Below, in pieces: positions 6,367 to 14,926 of a stretch of DNA of 25,978 nt; position 1 is the first letter of the stretch; each line of letters starts with the position of its first letter. The stretch comes from an uncultured Oscillospiraceae bacterium (GTDB lineage: Bacteria > Bacillota > Clostridia > Oscillospirales > Acutalibacteraceae). The translations under genes and the position numbers were made by a program. Below the pieces are notes generated by a model. The model was not told where the DNA came from. It was given only the letters and a program-made list of their open reading frames with translations, and ran no database searches. The DNA lies in the NCBI GenBank assembly GCA_900547095.1, contig URFG01000015.1:1-25978 (forward strand), written 5' to 3'.

Positions 6367-7431
6367 ATGGAAATTCAAATTAAAAAATCTGAAGTCAAAG
6401 CCGAAAAGCCGGATATATCAAAGCTCGGTTTCGGTAAATATTTCACCGATAATATGTTTATTATGGATTACTCACCCGAAAAAGGCTGGCATAATGCGAG
6501 AATTGTGCCTTTCGGAAATCTCTCGGTTCACCCCGCGTCCACTGTTTTTCATTACGGCGTTGAGATATTCGAAGGCCTTAAGGCTTACCGCAGAGCAGAC
6601 GGCGAAGTTCAGATGTTCAGACCTATAGAAAATGTCAGAAGACTTAACCGCTCGGCTGAAAGAATGTGCCTGCCGCAGATCCCCGAGGAAGACGCTATGC
6701 AGGCTCTCATAACTTTTGTTGAAACAGAAAAGGACTGGACGCCCGCAAGCTTCGGCACTTCGCTTTATATCCGCCCGTTTATGTTCGGAAATGATGAAAG
6801 CTTAGGCGTTCACGCAGTTAAAAACGCTACATTTGTAATAATCGCGTCACCCGTAGGAAGCTATTACGAAGAGGGAATAAATCCTGTTAAGATTATGATA
6901 GAATCTAAAGATGTAAGAGCCGTAAGAGGCGGAACGGGCGAGGCAAAGTGCGGAGGCAACTATGCCGCAAGCAACCGCGCAGGAATGCTTGCAGAGAAAA
7001 AAGGCTACTCTCAGGTTTTGTGGCTTGACGGTGTTGAAAGAAAGTATATCGAAGAAGTCGGCGCAATGAACGTGATGTTTAAAATCGACGGCAAAATAGT
7101 AACTCCTGCTCTCTCAGGATCGATTCTTCCGGGTATCACAAGAAAATCCTGCATAGAGGTTTTAAAAGACGAGGGATATGAAGTCGAAGAGAGGCTTTTA
7201 TCCGTTGATGAGCTTATAGAAGCGGCTGAAAGCGGAAAGCTCGAAGAGGCTTGGGGCACAGGCACGGCGGCAGTCGTTTCTCCTATCGGAGAATTAAGCT
7301 ATAAGGATAAAAAATACATTATAAATAACGGAGAGATAGGTACTGCCACACAGCATCTTTACGATGTTTTGACCGGTATTCAGTGGGGCAGGACCGAGGA
7401 CAAATACGGTTGGACTTATCATATAAAATAA
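6367..7431 (+). CDS. ilvE: Branched-chain amino acid aminotransferase
   Basis: 354 residues of fold-type IV PLP aminotransferase (BCAT, group II). It transfers amino groups between glutamate and the 2-oxo acids of Leu, Ile and Val, the last step of their synthesis. Visible marks are FHYGVEIFEGLKAYR (61-75), the PLP lysine Lys194 in GGTGEAKCGGNYAAS, and the phosphate-binding GTGTAAVVSPIG near the C-terminus. The start at 6367 is chosen because AAAGG (6353-6357) sits 9 bases upstream; the nearer ATG at 6358 abuts the site. The gene stands directly behind a promoter and a T-box-like attenuator, which fits amino-acid control. Confidence 0.95.
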   Translation: MEIQIKKSEVKAEKPDISKLGFGKYFTDNMFIMDYSPEKGWHNARIVPFGNLSVHPASTVFHYGVEIFEGLKAYRRADGEVQMFRPIENVRRLNRSAERMCLPQIPEEDAMQALITFVETEKDWTPASFGTSLYIRPFMFGNDESLGVHAVKNATFVIIASPVGSYYEEGINPVKIMIESKDVRAVRGGTGEAKCGGNYAASNRAGMLAEKKGYSQVLWLDGVERKYIEEVGAMNVMFKIDGKIVTPALSGSILPGITRKSCIEVLKDEGYEVEERLLSVDELIEAAESGKLEEAWGTGTAAVVSPIGELSYKDKKYIINNGEIGTATQHLYDVLTGIQWGRTEDKYGWTYHIK

Positions 7432-7435
7432 CATA

Positions 7436-8248
7436 ATGTATAACAGCTTTTATATTATAGACGCTCACTGCCATATCTACCCCGACAGCATAGCTTTAAA
7501 GGCTGCAAGCGCCACCGGGAAGTTTTACGGCGGCGCTCCTGCCTGCTCAGGCACGGTATCAGAGCTTTTTAGCAAATTTGAAAAGACCGGAATTGACAAA
7601 GCGATAGTTCAGTCCGTTGCAACAACTCCGCATCAGGTTAAAAGCATAAATGAATTTATCGCCCGTGAGGTTTCTCTAAATCAAAATAAACTGATAGGTT
7701 TCGGTACTCTTCATCCGGACAGCGCCGATATATCGGGAGATTTAAACCATTTAAAGGAATTAGGACTTAAAGGGATAAAGCTTCACCCTGATATCCAGGG
7801 ATTTAAAATAGATGATTACCGCTGTTTAAAGATCTACGAATTATGTGAAAAAGAAAATATTCCCATTCTTATGCACACCGGGGATAAAAGGTATGATTAT
7901 TCGAATCCGAACAGGCTTATTCCGATACTTAAAATTTATTCCGGTTTGACCGTGATAGGCGCGCATTTCGGAGGCTATACCATATGGGACAAAGCAAGCG
8001 AGGAAATATGCTCCGCTCCCCTGCCCGATAATTTTTATGTGGATTGCTCTTCGAGCCTTTCTTTCCTTTCACCTGAAAAAGCGAAAGAGATCATCTCAAG
8101 ATACGGAGCAAGCAGGGTGCTATTCGGAACAGATTACCCGATGAACGATCCTGAAAACGAATTAAAATTATTTTTAAATCTTAATTTAAGCGAAAAAGAG
8201 CAGAAAATGATTTTAAGCGAAAATGCAAAAAGAATATTACAGCTTTAA
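7436..8248 (+). CDS. Amidohydrolase-family metal-dependent hydrolase
   Basis: 270 residues, a TIM-barrel amidohydrolase (Amidohydro_2 type). Metal-site residues follow the family order: His11 and His13 in DAHCHIYP, His117 in KLHPD, His147 in LMHTGD, His177 in GAHFGG and Asp233 in FGTDYP. The substrate is not predictable; relatives hydrolyse or decarboxylate small cyclic or carboxylated compounds. The start lies 4 bases after the ilvE stop without a recognisable ribosome site, so translation probably depends on ribosomes leaving ilvE. It ends at a strong bidirectional terminator. Confidence 0.85.
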   Translation: MYNSFYIIDAHCHIYPDSIALKAASATGKFYGGAPACSGTVSELFSKFEKTGIDKAIVQSVATTPHQVKSINEFIAREVSLNQNKLIGFGTLHPDSADISGDLNHLKELGLKGIKLHPDIQGFKIDDYRCLKIYELCEKENIPILMHTGDKRYDYSNPNRLIPILKIYSGLTVIGAHFGGYTIWDKASEEICSAPLPDNFYVDCSSSLSFLSPEKAKEIISRYGASRVLFGTDYPMNDPENELKLFLNLNLSEKEQKMILSENAKRILQL

Positions 8249-8287
8249 AAAATCCGAACACGAATATTTCGTGTTCGGATTTTTTTA
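8249..8287. terminator. Bidirectional terminator between convergent operons
   Basis: AATCCGAACACGAA (8251-8264) and TTCGTGTTCGGATT (8268-8281) form a perfect 14-bp stem with loop TAT, flanked by A and T runs. It ends both the ilvE transcript and the seven-gene sugar operon. Confidence 0.9.
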
Positions 8288-9238
8288 ATCGTCAAAATTT
8301 ATTCTTTTTTCTTCTACAACAAGAGGTCTTTTCATAATCTTAGAGTTTATATTAAGTACATATTCTCCCAAAAGCCCTATAAAGAAAAGCTGAATGGAGC
8401 CAAGCACAAATACACCGATAAGAATAGGTGCATTCCCCGCAGGGAAAGAATCCCAATTTACAATTTTGAGCACTGCATAGACGAGCGCAACCAAAAGGCT
8501 TAGAACCGACATTATAAATCCGCCGATCGTAGCAATTCTAAGTCCTATTTTAGTGTATGAAGTAAAGCTGAGCATTGCGGCGTCATAAAGCGTATAAAAA
8601 TTATTATGAGTTTTACCTGCTCGGCGCTTAGGCTGATCATAAGGGATTTCTTTTCTCTTAAATCCGAGTTCCGCTACGATTCCTCTTAAAAACGGTTTCG
8701 GATCGTCAAGTTTTCTTAAAACATCGACAAAGCTTTTATCATAAAGTCCCGAGCCTGTAAAATGCTCGATCTGCTCGACATCGGAAAACTTTTTTATCAT
8801 TTTATAATAGCAGGTTCTCAAAAATCTTATAAGTTTATTTTCTTTGCTTGTGGTTTTGATACCTATAACTATTCTATACCCGTTTTCCCATTCTTTAACA
8901 TATTTAGGAATTAACTCAACAGGATCCTGAAAATCGCAGCACATACTAATTGTGCAGTCACCTGTTGTCTGACAAATTCCATAATAAGGAGAATTGAACT
9001 GCCCGAAATTTTTTGCATTGAAAATTGCTTTAATATGCTTATTATTCCTGCAAATTTCTTCAAGAAGAGGCCGAGTGTTATCCTTGGAATCATTATCTAT
9101 AAAAACAAGTTCCCAATTGTATTCGGGAAGATCATTATTAAAAACACCTTCTATAGCTTTAGCCATCGGAACGACATTTTCTTCCTCATTAAAGCATGGT
9201 ATAAGGACACTTATTTTCTTTTTTTCAGCAACAGCCAT
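8285..9238 (-). CDS. GtrB-like polyprenyl-phosphate glycosyltransferase (GT2)
   Basis: 317 residues. A GT-A catalytic domain (about 8-225) has ISVLIPCFNEEENV at the start, DNDSKDN, and the metal/nucleotide motif DFQD (102-105). Two membrane helices close the protein (about 233-258 and 268-290), ending near GLLGEYV. This is the DPM1/GtrB/ArnC architecture, in which the sugar of a nucleotide sugar is moved to undecaprenyl phosphate on the cytosolic face. Its gene overlaps the upstream reductase gene by 14 bases and is last in the operon. With the GtrA-type protein of the same operon it would supply a flipped lipid-linked sugar. The donor is inferred to be the CDP-sugar made by its neighbours. 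Confidence 0.85.
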   Translation of the reverse strand: MAVAEKKKISVLIPCFNEEENVVPMAKAIEGVFNNDLPEYNWELVFIDNDSKDNTRPLLEEICRNNKHIKAIFNAKNFGQFNSPYYGICQTTGDCTISMCCDFQDPVELIPKYVKEWENGYRIVIGIKTTSKENKLIRFLRTCYYKMIKKFSDVEQIEHFTGSGLYDKSFVDVLRKLDDPKPFLRGIVAELGFKRKEIPYDQPKRRAGKTHNNFYTLYDAAMLSFTSYTKIGLRIATIGGFIMSVLSLLVALVYAVLKIVNWDSFPAGNAPILIGVFVLGSIQLFFIGLLGEYVLNINSKIMKRPLVVEEKRINFDD

Positions 9239-10148
9239 ATTTTTTCATCCAATCATAAGTTATTTTAATGCCCTCTTCAAAAGAAATATCGGGTTTAAAT
9301 CCCGTATCAGCTGTGATCTGAGAAATATCAGCGCATAGATACATAACTTGATTATCATTATAAGGGATTTCTCCGATACCGATTTCGGCATCTTTATTTA
9401 CGATATCGCGAAGAGAAACAATATAATCCTTCAGCTTTCTTGTTTTTCCTGATCCTAAAGGATAAATTGCGCCGTGCTTTCCCTTTTCGCCCATAAGATA
9501 AAAAGCCTTTGCCGCGTCATCGCAATGAAGAAAATCCCAATCCTGCTCACACGGAGTAAAAGAGCACTTTTCACCTTTTGCCAGCTTGGATATTGTTGAC
9601 TGAATAATTGCGTTAGGGTTGCCTTTTTGACCGTAAACACTTAGAATTCTTGCCCAGATATGCCTGATATTAAGGTTGTCAGCATAAATTCTGCTTAACT
9701 TCCCGGCGGCAAGCTTTGCAATGCCGTAACCCATAACCGGATCAGTGGGAGTATGATCAGTAAGTTTTTCTTTAACCGGACCGTATTCAGCCTGAGAACC
9801 TGCTCCGACAAAGCAGGAGCAAGAAAGTTTATGAGCTAAAGTTACGGCATCTAAGGTATATCTGATGTTATCATTTTGAATATACGCGTCATCTCTGGTA
9901 TTCCCAAAAGTTCCGAGCCAGGCAAAATGATATAAAACATCGCACTTTTCTTTTATTTTATCTGCGGCGGATAAAAGATCTGTTATATCTGCATCTACTG
10001 CAGTTACAAGCGGATTTTTAAAAAAATCATCATTTTTTGTTTCACCCGGCTTACACAAAGCATAAACTTTCACATTTTTAGAAACAAGGTATCTTATAAG
10101 TGCCGAAGCTATCATTCCTGTTGCACCTGTAACAACAGCCGACTTCAT
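9225..10148 (-). CDS. NAD(P)-dependent SDR reductase/epimerase, YerF-like
   Basis: 307 residues of an extended short-chain dehydrogenase. The Rossmann motif is GATGMIA (8-14). The catalytic set is Ser118 (GAGSQAEYG), Tyr141 and Lys145 (YGIAK). The C-terminal part (about 170-300) is the sugar-nucleotide substrate domain, with DWDFLHCDDAAKAF. Placed directly after the ThDP enzyme and in a CDP-dideoxyhexose operon, the best guess is the reductase that turns the transferred acetyl branch into a hydroxyethyl group, the job of YerF in yersiniose A synthesis. A simple 4-keto reductase (paratose/abequose type) or epimerase is the alternative. Confidence 0.7.
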   Translation of the reverse strand: MKSAVVTGATGMIASALIRYLVSKNVKVYALCKPGETKNDDFFKNPLVTAVDADITDLLSAADKIKEKCDVLYHFAWLGTFGNTRDDAYIQNDNIRYTLDAVTLAHKLSCSCFVGAGSQAEYGPVKEKLTDHTPTDPVMGYGIAKLAAGKLSRIYADNLNIRHIWARILSVYGQKGNPNAIIQSTISKLAKGEKCSFTPCEQDWDFLHCDDAAKAFYLMGEKGKHGAIYPLGSGKTRKLKDYIVSLRDIVNKDAEIGIGEIPYNDNQVMYLCADISQITADTGFKPDISFEEGIKITYDWMKKYGCC

Positions 10149-10167
10149 AACAATTCTCCCCTTTTAA

Positions 10168-12009
10168 CTATTCTTCTACAAGCGGTATAAACATCTGCTG
10201 TTCAAGCTCTTCTCTCGGCAAGAAAGGAGCCAGATCTTCAAGCGGAGGACTTACAAGAGTTCCGTCAGGCAAACGCTTTGTACTGCTCTTTGGTTCCCAA
10301 ACCTGAACTGTATCGGTGAAAATTTCGCAGAAAGCAAAGCCGTCGGTTTTAAGAGTTCTTTCAACCGCTTTTTTCATTTCTTCATTACTGTGAGCGCTGA
10401 AATACGGCAGACCGAAAGCTCCTGCAATTTTTGAAAAATCCGGGAAAGAAAGATCTCCGCTTTCGGGTCCTATTCCGACCTTGCAATGGTCCTTAAACAG
10501 ATTATTTTGTGTTATTCTGATACTGTGATAGCCCTGATTGTTTATTAAAAATACCTTTATAGGCAATTTATTTGTGACAATTGTCTGAAGCTCCTGCAAA
10601 TTCATCATTATGCTTCCGTCGCCCTCAAGGCAAATCGTATCCTTTTTGCCGCCTGCAATACAAAGGCCTATAGCGGCAGGCAGACCGTAACCCATACTTG
10701 CAATCGCACTGTTTATGATAAATCTCGTATCTTTCTTAATAGTCCAATTTTGATGTCCGACAACACAGCAAGCGCCGTTGCTCACAGCTGTAAGCGAGCC
10801 TTCGGGCAAAGAGTCTGAAAGGTGTTTTACAAAAGCGAAAACATTTGCGGTCTCGCCGTTTTCTTCATAGTGTCTGGGCAAAGTTGCAGGATAATTTTTC
10901 TTCCAATAAAGGCATTTTTCGCGCCAAGACTCCTTATCGGAAACCGGCGATTTTAAATCCTTGGTTTTGCGGACTACCGCTTCAAGGAAATCTTTTGCAT
11001 CAGCAAATACAGGCATATCTATATGAATAGTCGGCTTTTTAAACTCCGCCTTATCGATATCGACCATTATAACTTCTGCAGCTCTTGCCCAGGTTTTAAA
11101 GCTATATCCCACCTGTCTTAAACTCAGTCTTGTACCGATAGCAAGCAAAAGATCTGAATTCTGAACGGCGAAATTCCCCGGTCTGTCGCCCATATTTCCG
11201 CCTCTTCCGCAATAAAGAGGATTATTATCTTCAATAACATCGACGCTGTTCCAATAAGTTACAACCGGAACGCCGAGTTTTCCTATTGCTGATTTAAAAG
11301 CTTCATATCCGCCCGACAGTCTTATTCCGCCGCCGGCATAAATCACAGGTCTTTGCGCTTTCTTGATTTTTTCTAAAATCAAATCAATTGTTTCTTCGCT
11401 TACAGGCGGAGGTAATAATTTATCATCGCTTTCAGGGTTATATCCTTTAAGATTATCCGTTTCAATAAAGCTACCCTGATAATTTACCGGAATATCAAGC
11501 CAAACAGGGCCTTTTCTTCCGGTATTTGCCAGATGCCAAGCCTTTTCAAGCATAAATTTTATATCCTCTGGCTTTTCAAGCATTTCGGCATACTTACACA
11601 TACAGGAAACCGATTTTGTGATATCGAATTCCTGATCACCTACTGCGCGAAGAGGCATTCCATCGGTAAACTGCATAGCATATCTTGCAGTTGTATCATA
11701 TCTTACCTGACCGCTTATAACAAACATCGGAATTGAATCGAGCCAACCGCCGACAACGCCTGTTATAGCATTAGTTCCCCCGGGGCCTGTTGTCACGCAA
11801 AGTACCGCAATCTTATTATTGAGTCTTGCATAGCTTTCTGCGGCAATGGCGCTTGCCTGTTCATGATGGTTATAAGTACAATGGATTTTTTTATGGTGGC
11901 CGAAAGCGTCATTTAAATGCATTGCTCCTCCGCCTACAACGGTGAAGCAATCCGTAACACCTTTATTTGCCAAAAAATCCGCAATATAGTCTGCAAGTCT
12001 TATCTTCAT
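10168..12009 (-). CDS. ThDP-dependent acetolactate-synthase-like enzyme, YerE-like
   Basis: 613 residues with the three domains of the ThDP family: PYR (about 1-175), central (about 205-345) and PP (about 385-575). The cofactor-activating glutamate is Glu50 in NHHEQASA. The diphosphate motif GDGS (463-466) is followed by NN at 490-491. The N-terminus VVGGGAMHLNDA differs from true acetolactate synthases and is typical of homologues in surface-sugar clusters. No IlvN-like regulatory subunit lies nearby. In Yersinia, YerE of this family transfers the two-carbon acetyl unit of pyruvate to C4 of CDP-3,6-dideoxy-4-keto-glucose. The operon here makes that very substrate, so the same role is inferred. 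The start overlaps the gtrA-like stop by 4 bases. Confidence 0.75.
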   Translation of the reverse strand: MKIRLADYIADFLANKGVTDCFTVVGGGAMHLNDAFGHHKKIHCTYNHHEQASAIAAESYARLNNKIAVLCVTTGPGGTNAITGVVGGWLDSIPMFVISGQVRYDTTARYAMQFTDGMPLRAVGDQEFDITKSVSCMCKYAEMLEKPEDIKFMLEKAWHLANTGRKGPVWLDIPVNYQGSFIETDNLKGYNPESDDKLLPPPVSEETIDLILEKIKKAQRPVIYAGGGIRLSGGYEAFKSAIGKLGVPVVTYWNSVDVIEDNNPLYCGRGGNMGDRPGNFAVQNSDLLLAIGTRLSLRQVGYSFKTWARAAEVIMVDIDKAEFKKPTIHIDMPVFADAKDFLEAVVRKTKDLKSPVSDKESWREKCLYWKKNYPATLPRHYEENGETANVFAFVKHLSDSLPEGSLTAVSNGACCVVGHQNWTIKKDTRFIINSAIASMGYGLPAAIGLCIAGGKKDTICLEGDGSIMMNLQELQTIVTNKLPIKVFLINNQGYHSIRITQNNLFKDHCKVGIGPESGDLSFPDFSKIAGAFGLPYFSAHSNEEMKKAVERTLKTDGFAFCEIFTDTVQVWEPKSSTKRLPDGTLVSPPLEDLAPFLPREELEQQMFIPLVEE

Positions 12010-12518
12010 TTATTTTCTTCCTTTTTATTATTAAATGCCCAAAATTTATTAAGTATAAAATTAAGAGGAATAGTTATGAGCAGCGAGCCTAAGCTTGCTA
12101 TATAATAAGGAATTCCCGCATTGCTTAACAGCACCTTAATAATCGGAGAAAGAACGAGTCCTGTTACTCCGTAGCAAATTACTGTTTTTAAATATGCCTT
12201 TAAATGGACTTTAAATTTTTTGTTTCCCGATTTAAAGACAAATCGGTTATTCCAATAGTAAGAATTTGTTACGCTTATTATAAAAGCCAAAATTGAAGTA
12301 TAAACAATCCTGACTGACTTAACCGAAGCTTTGATACTTAAAAGCGAAAGCAACTTTAGGGTTAAACCGAATTCGGCGTTTTTAAACAATATATAGAAGC
12401 AGAGCATTTCTATTCCGTAAGAAATTGCGGTGTTTGAAACGCCGACAAGTCCGAATTTTATAAACTGAATCAACGGAACAAGCTTTTCATTACTTAGCAG
12501 GTCCTTTAATTTACCCAT
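12006..12518 (-). CDS. GtrA-family membrane protein, putative lipid-linked sugar flippase
   Basis: 170 residues with four hydrophobic segments and the family pattern: IQFIKFGLVGVSNTAISYGI at the start, then SYYWNNRFVF after the second segment and NFILNKFWAFNN at the C-terminus. The loop between the first two segments is longer than usual. GtrA proteins are thought to flip undecaprenyl-phosphate sugars made by GtrB. The gene overlaps rfbH by 8 bases and the ThDP gene by 4, so it is embedded in the sugar pathway rather than standing beside it. Confidence 0.85.
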   Translation of the reverse strand: MGKLKDLLSNEKLVPLIQFIKFGLVGVSNTAISYGIEMLCFYILFKNAEFGLTLKLLSLLSIKASVKSVRIVYTSILAFIISVTNSYYWNNRFVFKSGNKKFKVHLKAYLKTVICYGVTGLVLSPIIKVLLSNAGIPYYIASLGSLLITIPLNFILNKFWAFNNKKEENK

Positions 12519-13857
12519 TATTTACAGCCTCGATTATTGTTTTAGCCATATAGTCAATCATATCGTCTGTCATTCCGGGATAAACTCCTACCCAGAAAGT
12601 GTTTTTCATAATAGTATCTGTTGCAGAAAGATTGCCGACAACGCGATAAGCATCAGTTCCTCTTATACTGTCAAAGCAGGGGTGTTTAATAAGGTTACCT
12701 GAGAAAAGCATTCTTGTCTGAACATTTTTGCTTTCGGTATATCTTACGACTTTTTCTCTGTCAAGACCGCTGTTTTCCTTTAAAGTGATAAGAAAACCGA
12801 ACCAGCTCGGATCACTGTTATCAGCAGGAACAGGAAGAATAATTTTATCCTGAACAGGAATTAAAGCATTTTTAAGTCTGTTCCAGTTATGCTTGCGGCG
12901 TTTTACAAATTCAGGGAATTTTTTCAGCTGCTCGCAGCCAACTGCCGCCTGCATATCGGTAACTTTAAGGTTGTAACCGAAATGGCTGTAAACATATTTG
13001 TGATCATAGCCCTTAGGAAGCTCGCCGTACTGACCGTCATACCTATGTCCGCAGAAATTATCTCTGCCTGACGGGCATATGCAATCTCTTCCCCAATCTC
13101 TGTAGCTTAAAATCAGACGGTTAAGCTTTGGATTATTCGTATAAACGCAACCGCCCTCGCCCATTGTCATATGATGAGGCGGATAAAAACTGCTTGTACC
13201 GATATCTCCCCAAGTACCTGTAAATTTAGTCGTACCGTCAATTGTATAAGTGCTTCCCAAAGCGTCGCAGTTATCCTCGACAAGCCAAAGATTATGCTTA
13301 TCGCAGAATTCCTTAACGGTTTTAAGATCAAAAGGATTACCGAGAGTGTGAGCGATCATTACAGCCTTTGTTTTATCGCTCAATGCTTTTTCAAGCATCG
13401 AAGAATCAATATTATACTGCGGAATAGTTACATCTACAAAAACAGGAACCGCGCCGTACTGCAAAATCGGAGTAACTGTGGTAGGAAATCCGCAGGCGAC
13501 GGTAATTACCTCATCTCCTCTTTTTATAGCTCTATCTCCAAGCTCTGGAGCAGTAAGAACTGTGAACGCAATGAGGTTTGCCGAAGAGCCGCTGTTTACA
13601 AGATGAGCAAACTTAACTCCTATCCATTCGGCAAATTTTTTCTCAAATTCATCAGAAAATCTACCGGTTGTAAGCCAAAAGTCAAGAGTTGCATCGGTAA
13701 GAGCGCACATTTCCTTTTCATCGAAAACGCGAGCGGCATAAGTTATGCGGTCGCCCTCTTTAAAAGGCTCTTTTTTAGCCTTAAAATCTTTATAATATTC
13801 GGCCACCATTTCTTTTATTTGTTCTCTTGCCTGTTCTTCGCTGTTCCAGTTTGCCAT
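12511..13857 (-). CDS. rfbH: CDP-6-deoxy-4-keto-glucose 3-dehydrase (E1)
   Basis: 448 residues of the DegT/DnrJ/EryC1 aminotransferase fold, but a dehydrase. The usual PLP lysine is replaced by His228 in FYPPHHMTMGEGG, the hallmark of E1, which uses PMP to remove the C3 hydroxyl. The [2Fe-2S] cysteines can be picked out: Cys197 (EDNCDALG), Cys259, Cys261 and Cys269 in DCICPSGRDNFC, giving C-X61-C-X-C-X7-C against C-X57-C-X-C-X7-C in the Yersinia enzyme. The reaction needs a reductase partner (E3, AscD/RfbI type), which is not in this window. Product: the committed 3-deoxy intermediate for 3,6-dideoxyhexoses. Confidence 0.93.
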   Translation of the reverse strand: MANWNSEEQAREQIKEMVAEYYKDFKAKKEPFKEGDRITYAARVFDEKEMCALTDATLDFWLTTGRFSDEFEKKFAEWIGVKFAHLVNSGSSANLIAFTVLTAPELGDRAIKRGDEVITVACGFPTTVTPILQYGAVPVFVDVTIPQYNIDSSMLEKALSDKTKAVMIAHTLGNPFDLKTVKEFCDKHNLWLVEDNCDALGSTYTIDGTTKFTGTWGDIGTSSFYPPHHMTMGEGGCVYTNNPKLNRLILSYRDWGRDCICPSGRDNFCGHRYDGQYGELPKGYDHKYVYSHFGYNLKVTDMQAAVGCEQLKKFPEFVKRRKHNWNRLKNALIPVQDKIILPVPADNSDPSWFGFLITLKENSGLDREKVVRYTESKNVQTRMLFSGNLIKHPCFDSIRGTDAYRVVGNLSATDTIMKNTFWVGVYPGMTDDMIDYMAKTIIEAVNNG

Positions 13858-13870
13858 TTTTATTCTCCTT

Positions 13871-14920
13871 TTATTTAAAAAAATCTTTGATTTCTTTATC
13901 CATTTCCGCGGGAATATCGCCGTTTTCTAGCCAAATTTTACTGAATCTGCAAGTCATTTCCATACACTCTTCAATGTGCCAGCGCGGCTTCCAGGAAAAT
14001 ACCGATTTAAGCTTTGAGCAGTCTAGCTTAAGGAAATTTGCTTCGTGAGGACCGCCGACTGCTTTATTTTCCCATTTCATTCCTTCGCCGAATTTTTCAC
14101 AGAAAAGTGTCACAAGGTCGCCCGTTGTAACGCAGTCGCATTCATCGGGGCCGACATTATAATAATCTGCATATTTTATATCTTCATATTGTTTCGCAAC
14201 AATCATCAGATAAGCCGCAAGCGGCTCTAAAACATGCTGATAAGGCCTTGTGGAATAAGGATTTCTGACAATTATCGTTTCTTTATTTTTTGCCGCTCTT
14301 ACGCAATCCGGAATAATTCTGTCATTAGCAAAATCTCCTCCGCCGATAACATTTCCGGCTCTCGCAGTCGAAACGGCTATACCCATTTCATCAAGAAAAG
14401 AAACCTTATAGCTATGAGTTACAAGCTCTGAGCAGGATTTTGAGTTTGAATAAGGATCAAAACCGTCAAGCGGTTCGTTCTCTCTATAACCCCAGGACCA
14501 CTCGTTATTCTTATATACTTTATCGGTTGTAACATTGAGCACCGATTTCGGAGGATTTGCGCTAAGTCTGACACACTCCAAAAGATTAACTGTACCCATA
14601 ACATTGGTTTCATAAGTATAAGCAGGTTCTTTATAACTATCTCTAACGATCGGCTGAGCCGCTAAATGAAATACTATTTCCGGATCAGCGTTGTCATAAG
14701 CCTTTTTAAGAGTCTCAAAATCCCTGATATCACCTATAACAGAGTTAATATGCGGTTTTATATCTGCAATGTCAAACAAATTAGGTGTTGTCGGAGGAGT
14801 TAATGAATAACCTGTGACCTCGGCGCCGGCGGAAATTAAAATTCTGCATAGCCAAGAGCCTTTAAAACCGGTGTGACCTGTTACAAAGACTTTTTTTCCT
14901 TTATAAAAATTAAGATTCAT
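13871..14920 (-). CDS. rfbG: CDP-glucose 4,6-dehydratase
   Basis: 349 residues, extended SDR. The NAD motif is GHTGFKG (15-21), the active-site TTDKVY is at 131-136, and the catalytic YSNSK pair is Tyr157 and Lys161. It converts CDP-D-glucose to CDP-4-keto-6-deoxy-D-glucose. GHTGFKGSWL together with TTDKVY separates the CDP-glucose enzyme from the dTDP-glucose one. It lies 6 bases after rfbF and 13 bases before rfbH, in pathway order. Confidence 0.93.
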   Translation of the reverse strand: MNLNFYKGKKVFVTGHTGFKGSWLCRILISAGAEVTGYSLTPPTTPNLFDIADIKPHINSVIGDIRDFETLKKAYDNADPEIVFHLAAQPIVRDSYKEPAYTYETNVMGTVNLLECVRLSANPPKSVLNVTTDKVYKNNEWSWGYRENEPLDGFDPYSNSKSCSELVTHSYKVSFLDEMGIAVSTARAGNVIGGGDFANDRIIPDCVRAAKNKETIIVRNPYSTRPYQHVLEPLAAYLMIVAKQYEDIKYADYYNVGPDECDCVTTGDLVTLFCEKFGEGMKWENKAVGGPHEANFLKLDCSKLKSVFSWKPRWHIEECMEMTCRFSKIWLENGDIPAEMDKEIKDFFK

Positions 14921-14926
14921 ACAATT

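Noticed and set aside
10168..12009. Acetolactate synthase (ilvB) for branched-chain amino acids, paired with ilvE
   Set aside because: It is on the opposite strand, in the middle of a CDP-sugar operon, without an IlvN partner or other ilv genes, and its N-terminus resembles surface-sugar homologues.
13171..13878. 235-codon plus-strand ORF
   Set aside because: It is antisense to rfbH, whose motifs and cysteine cluster are clear; the antisense translation is rich in Cys, Arg and Ser with no domain and no ribosome site.
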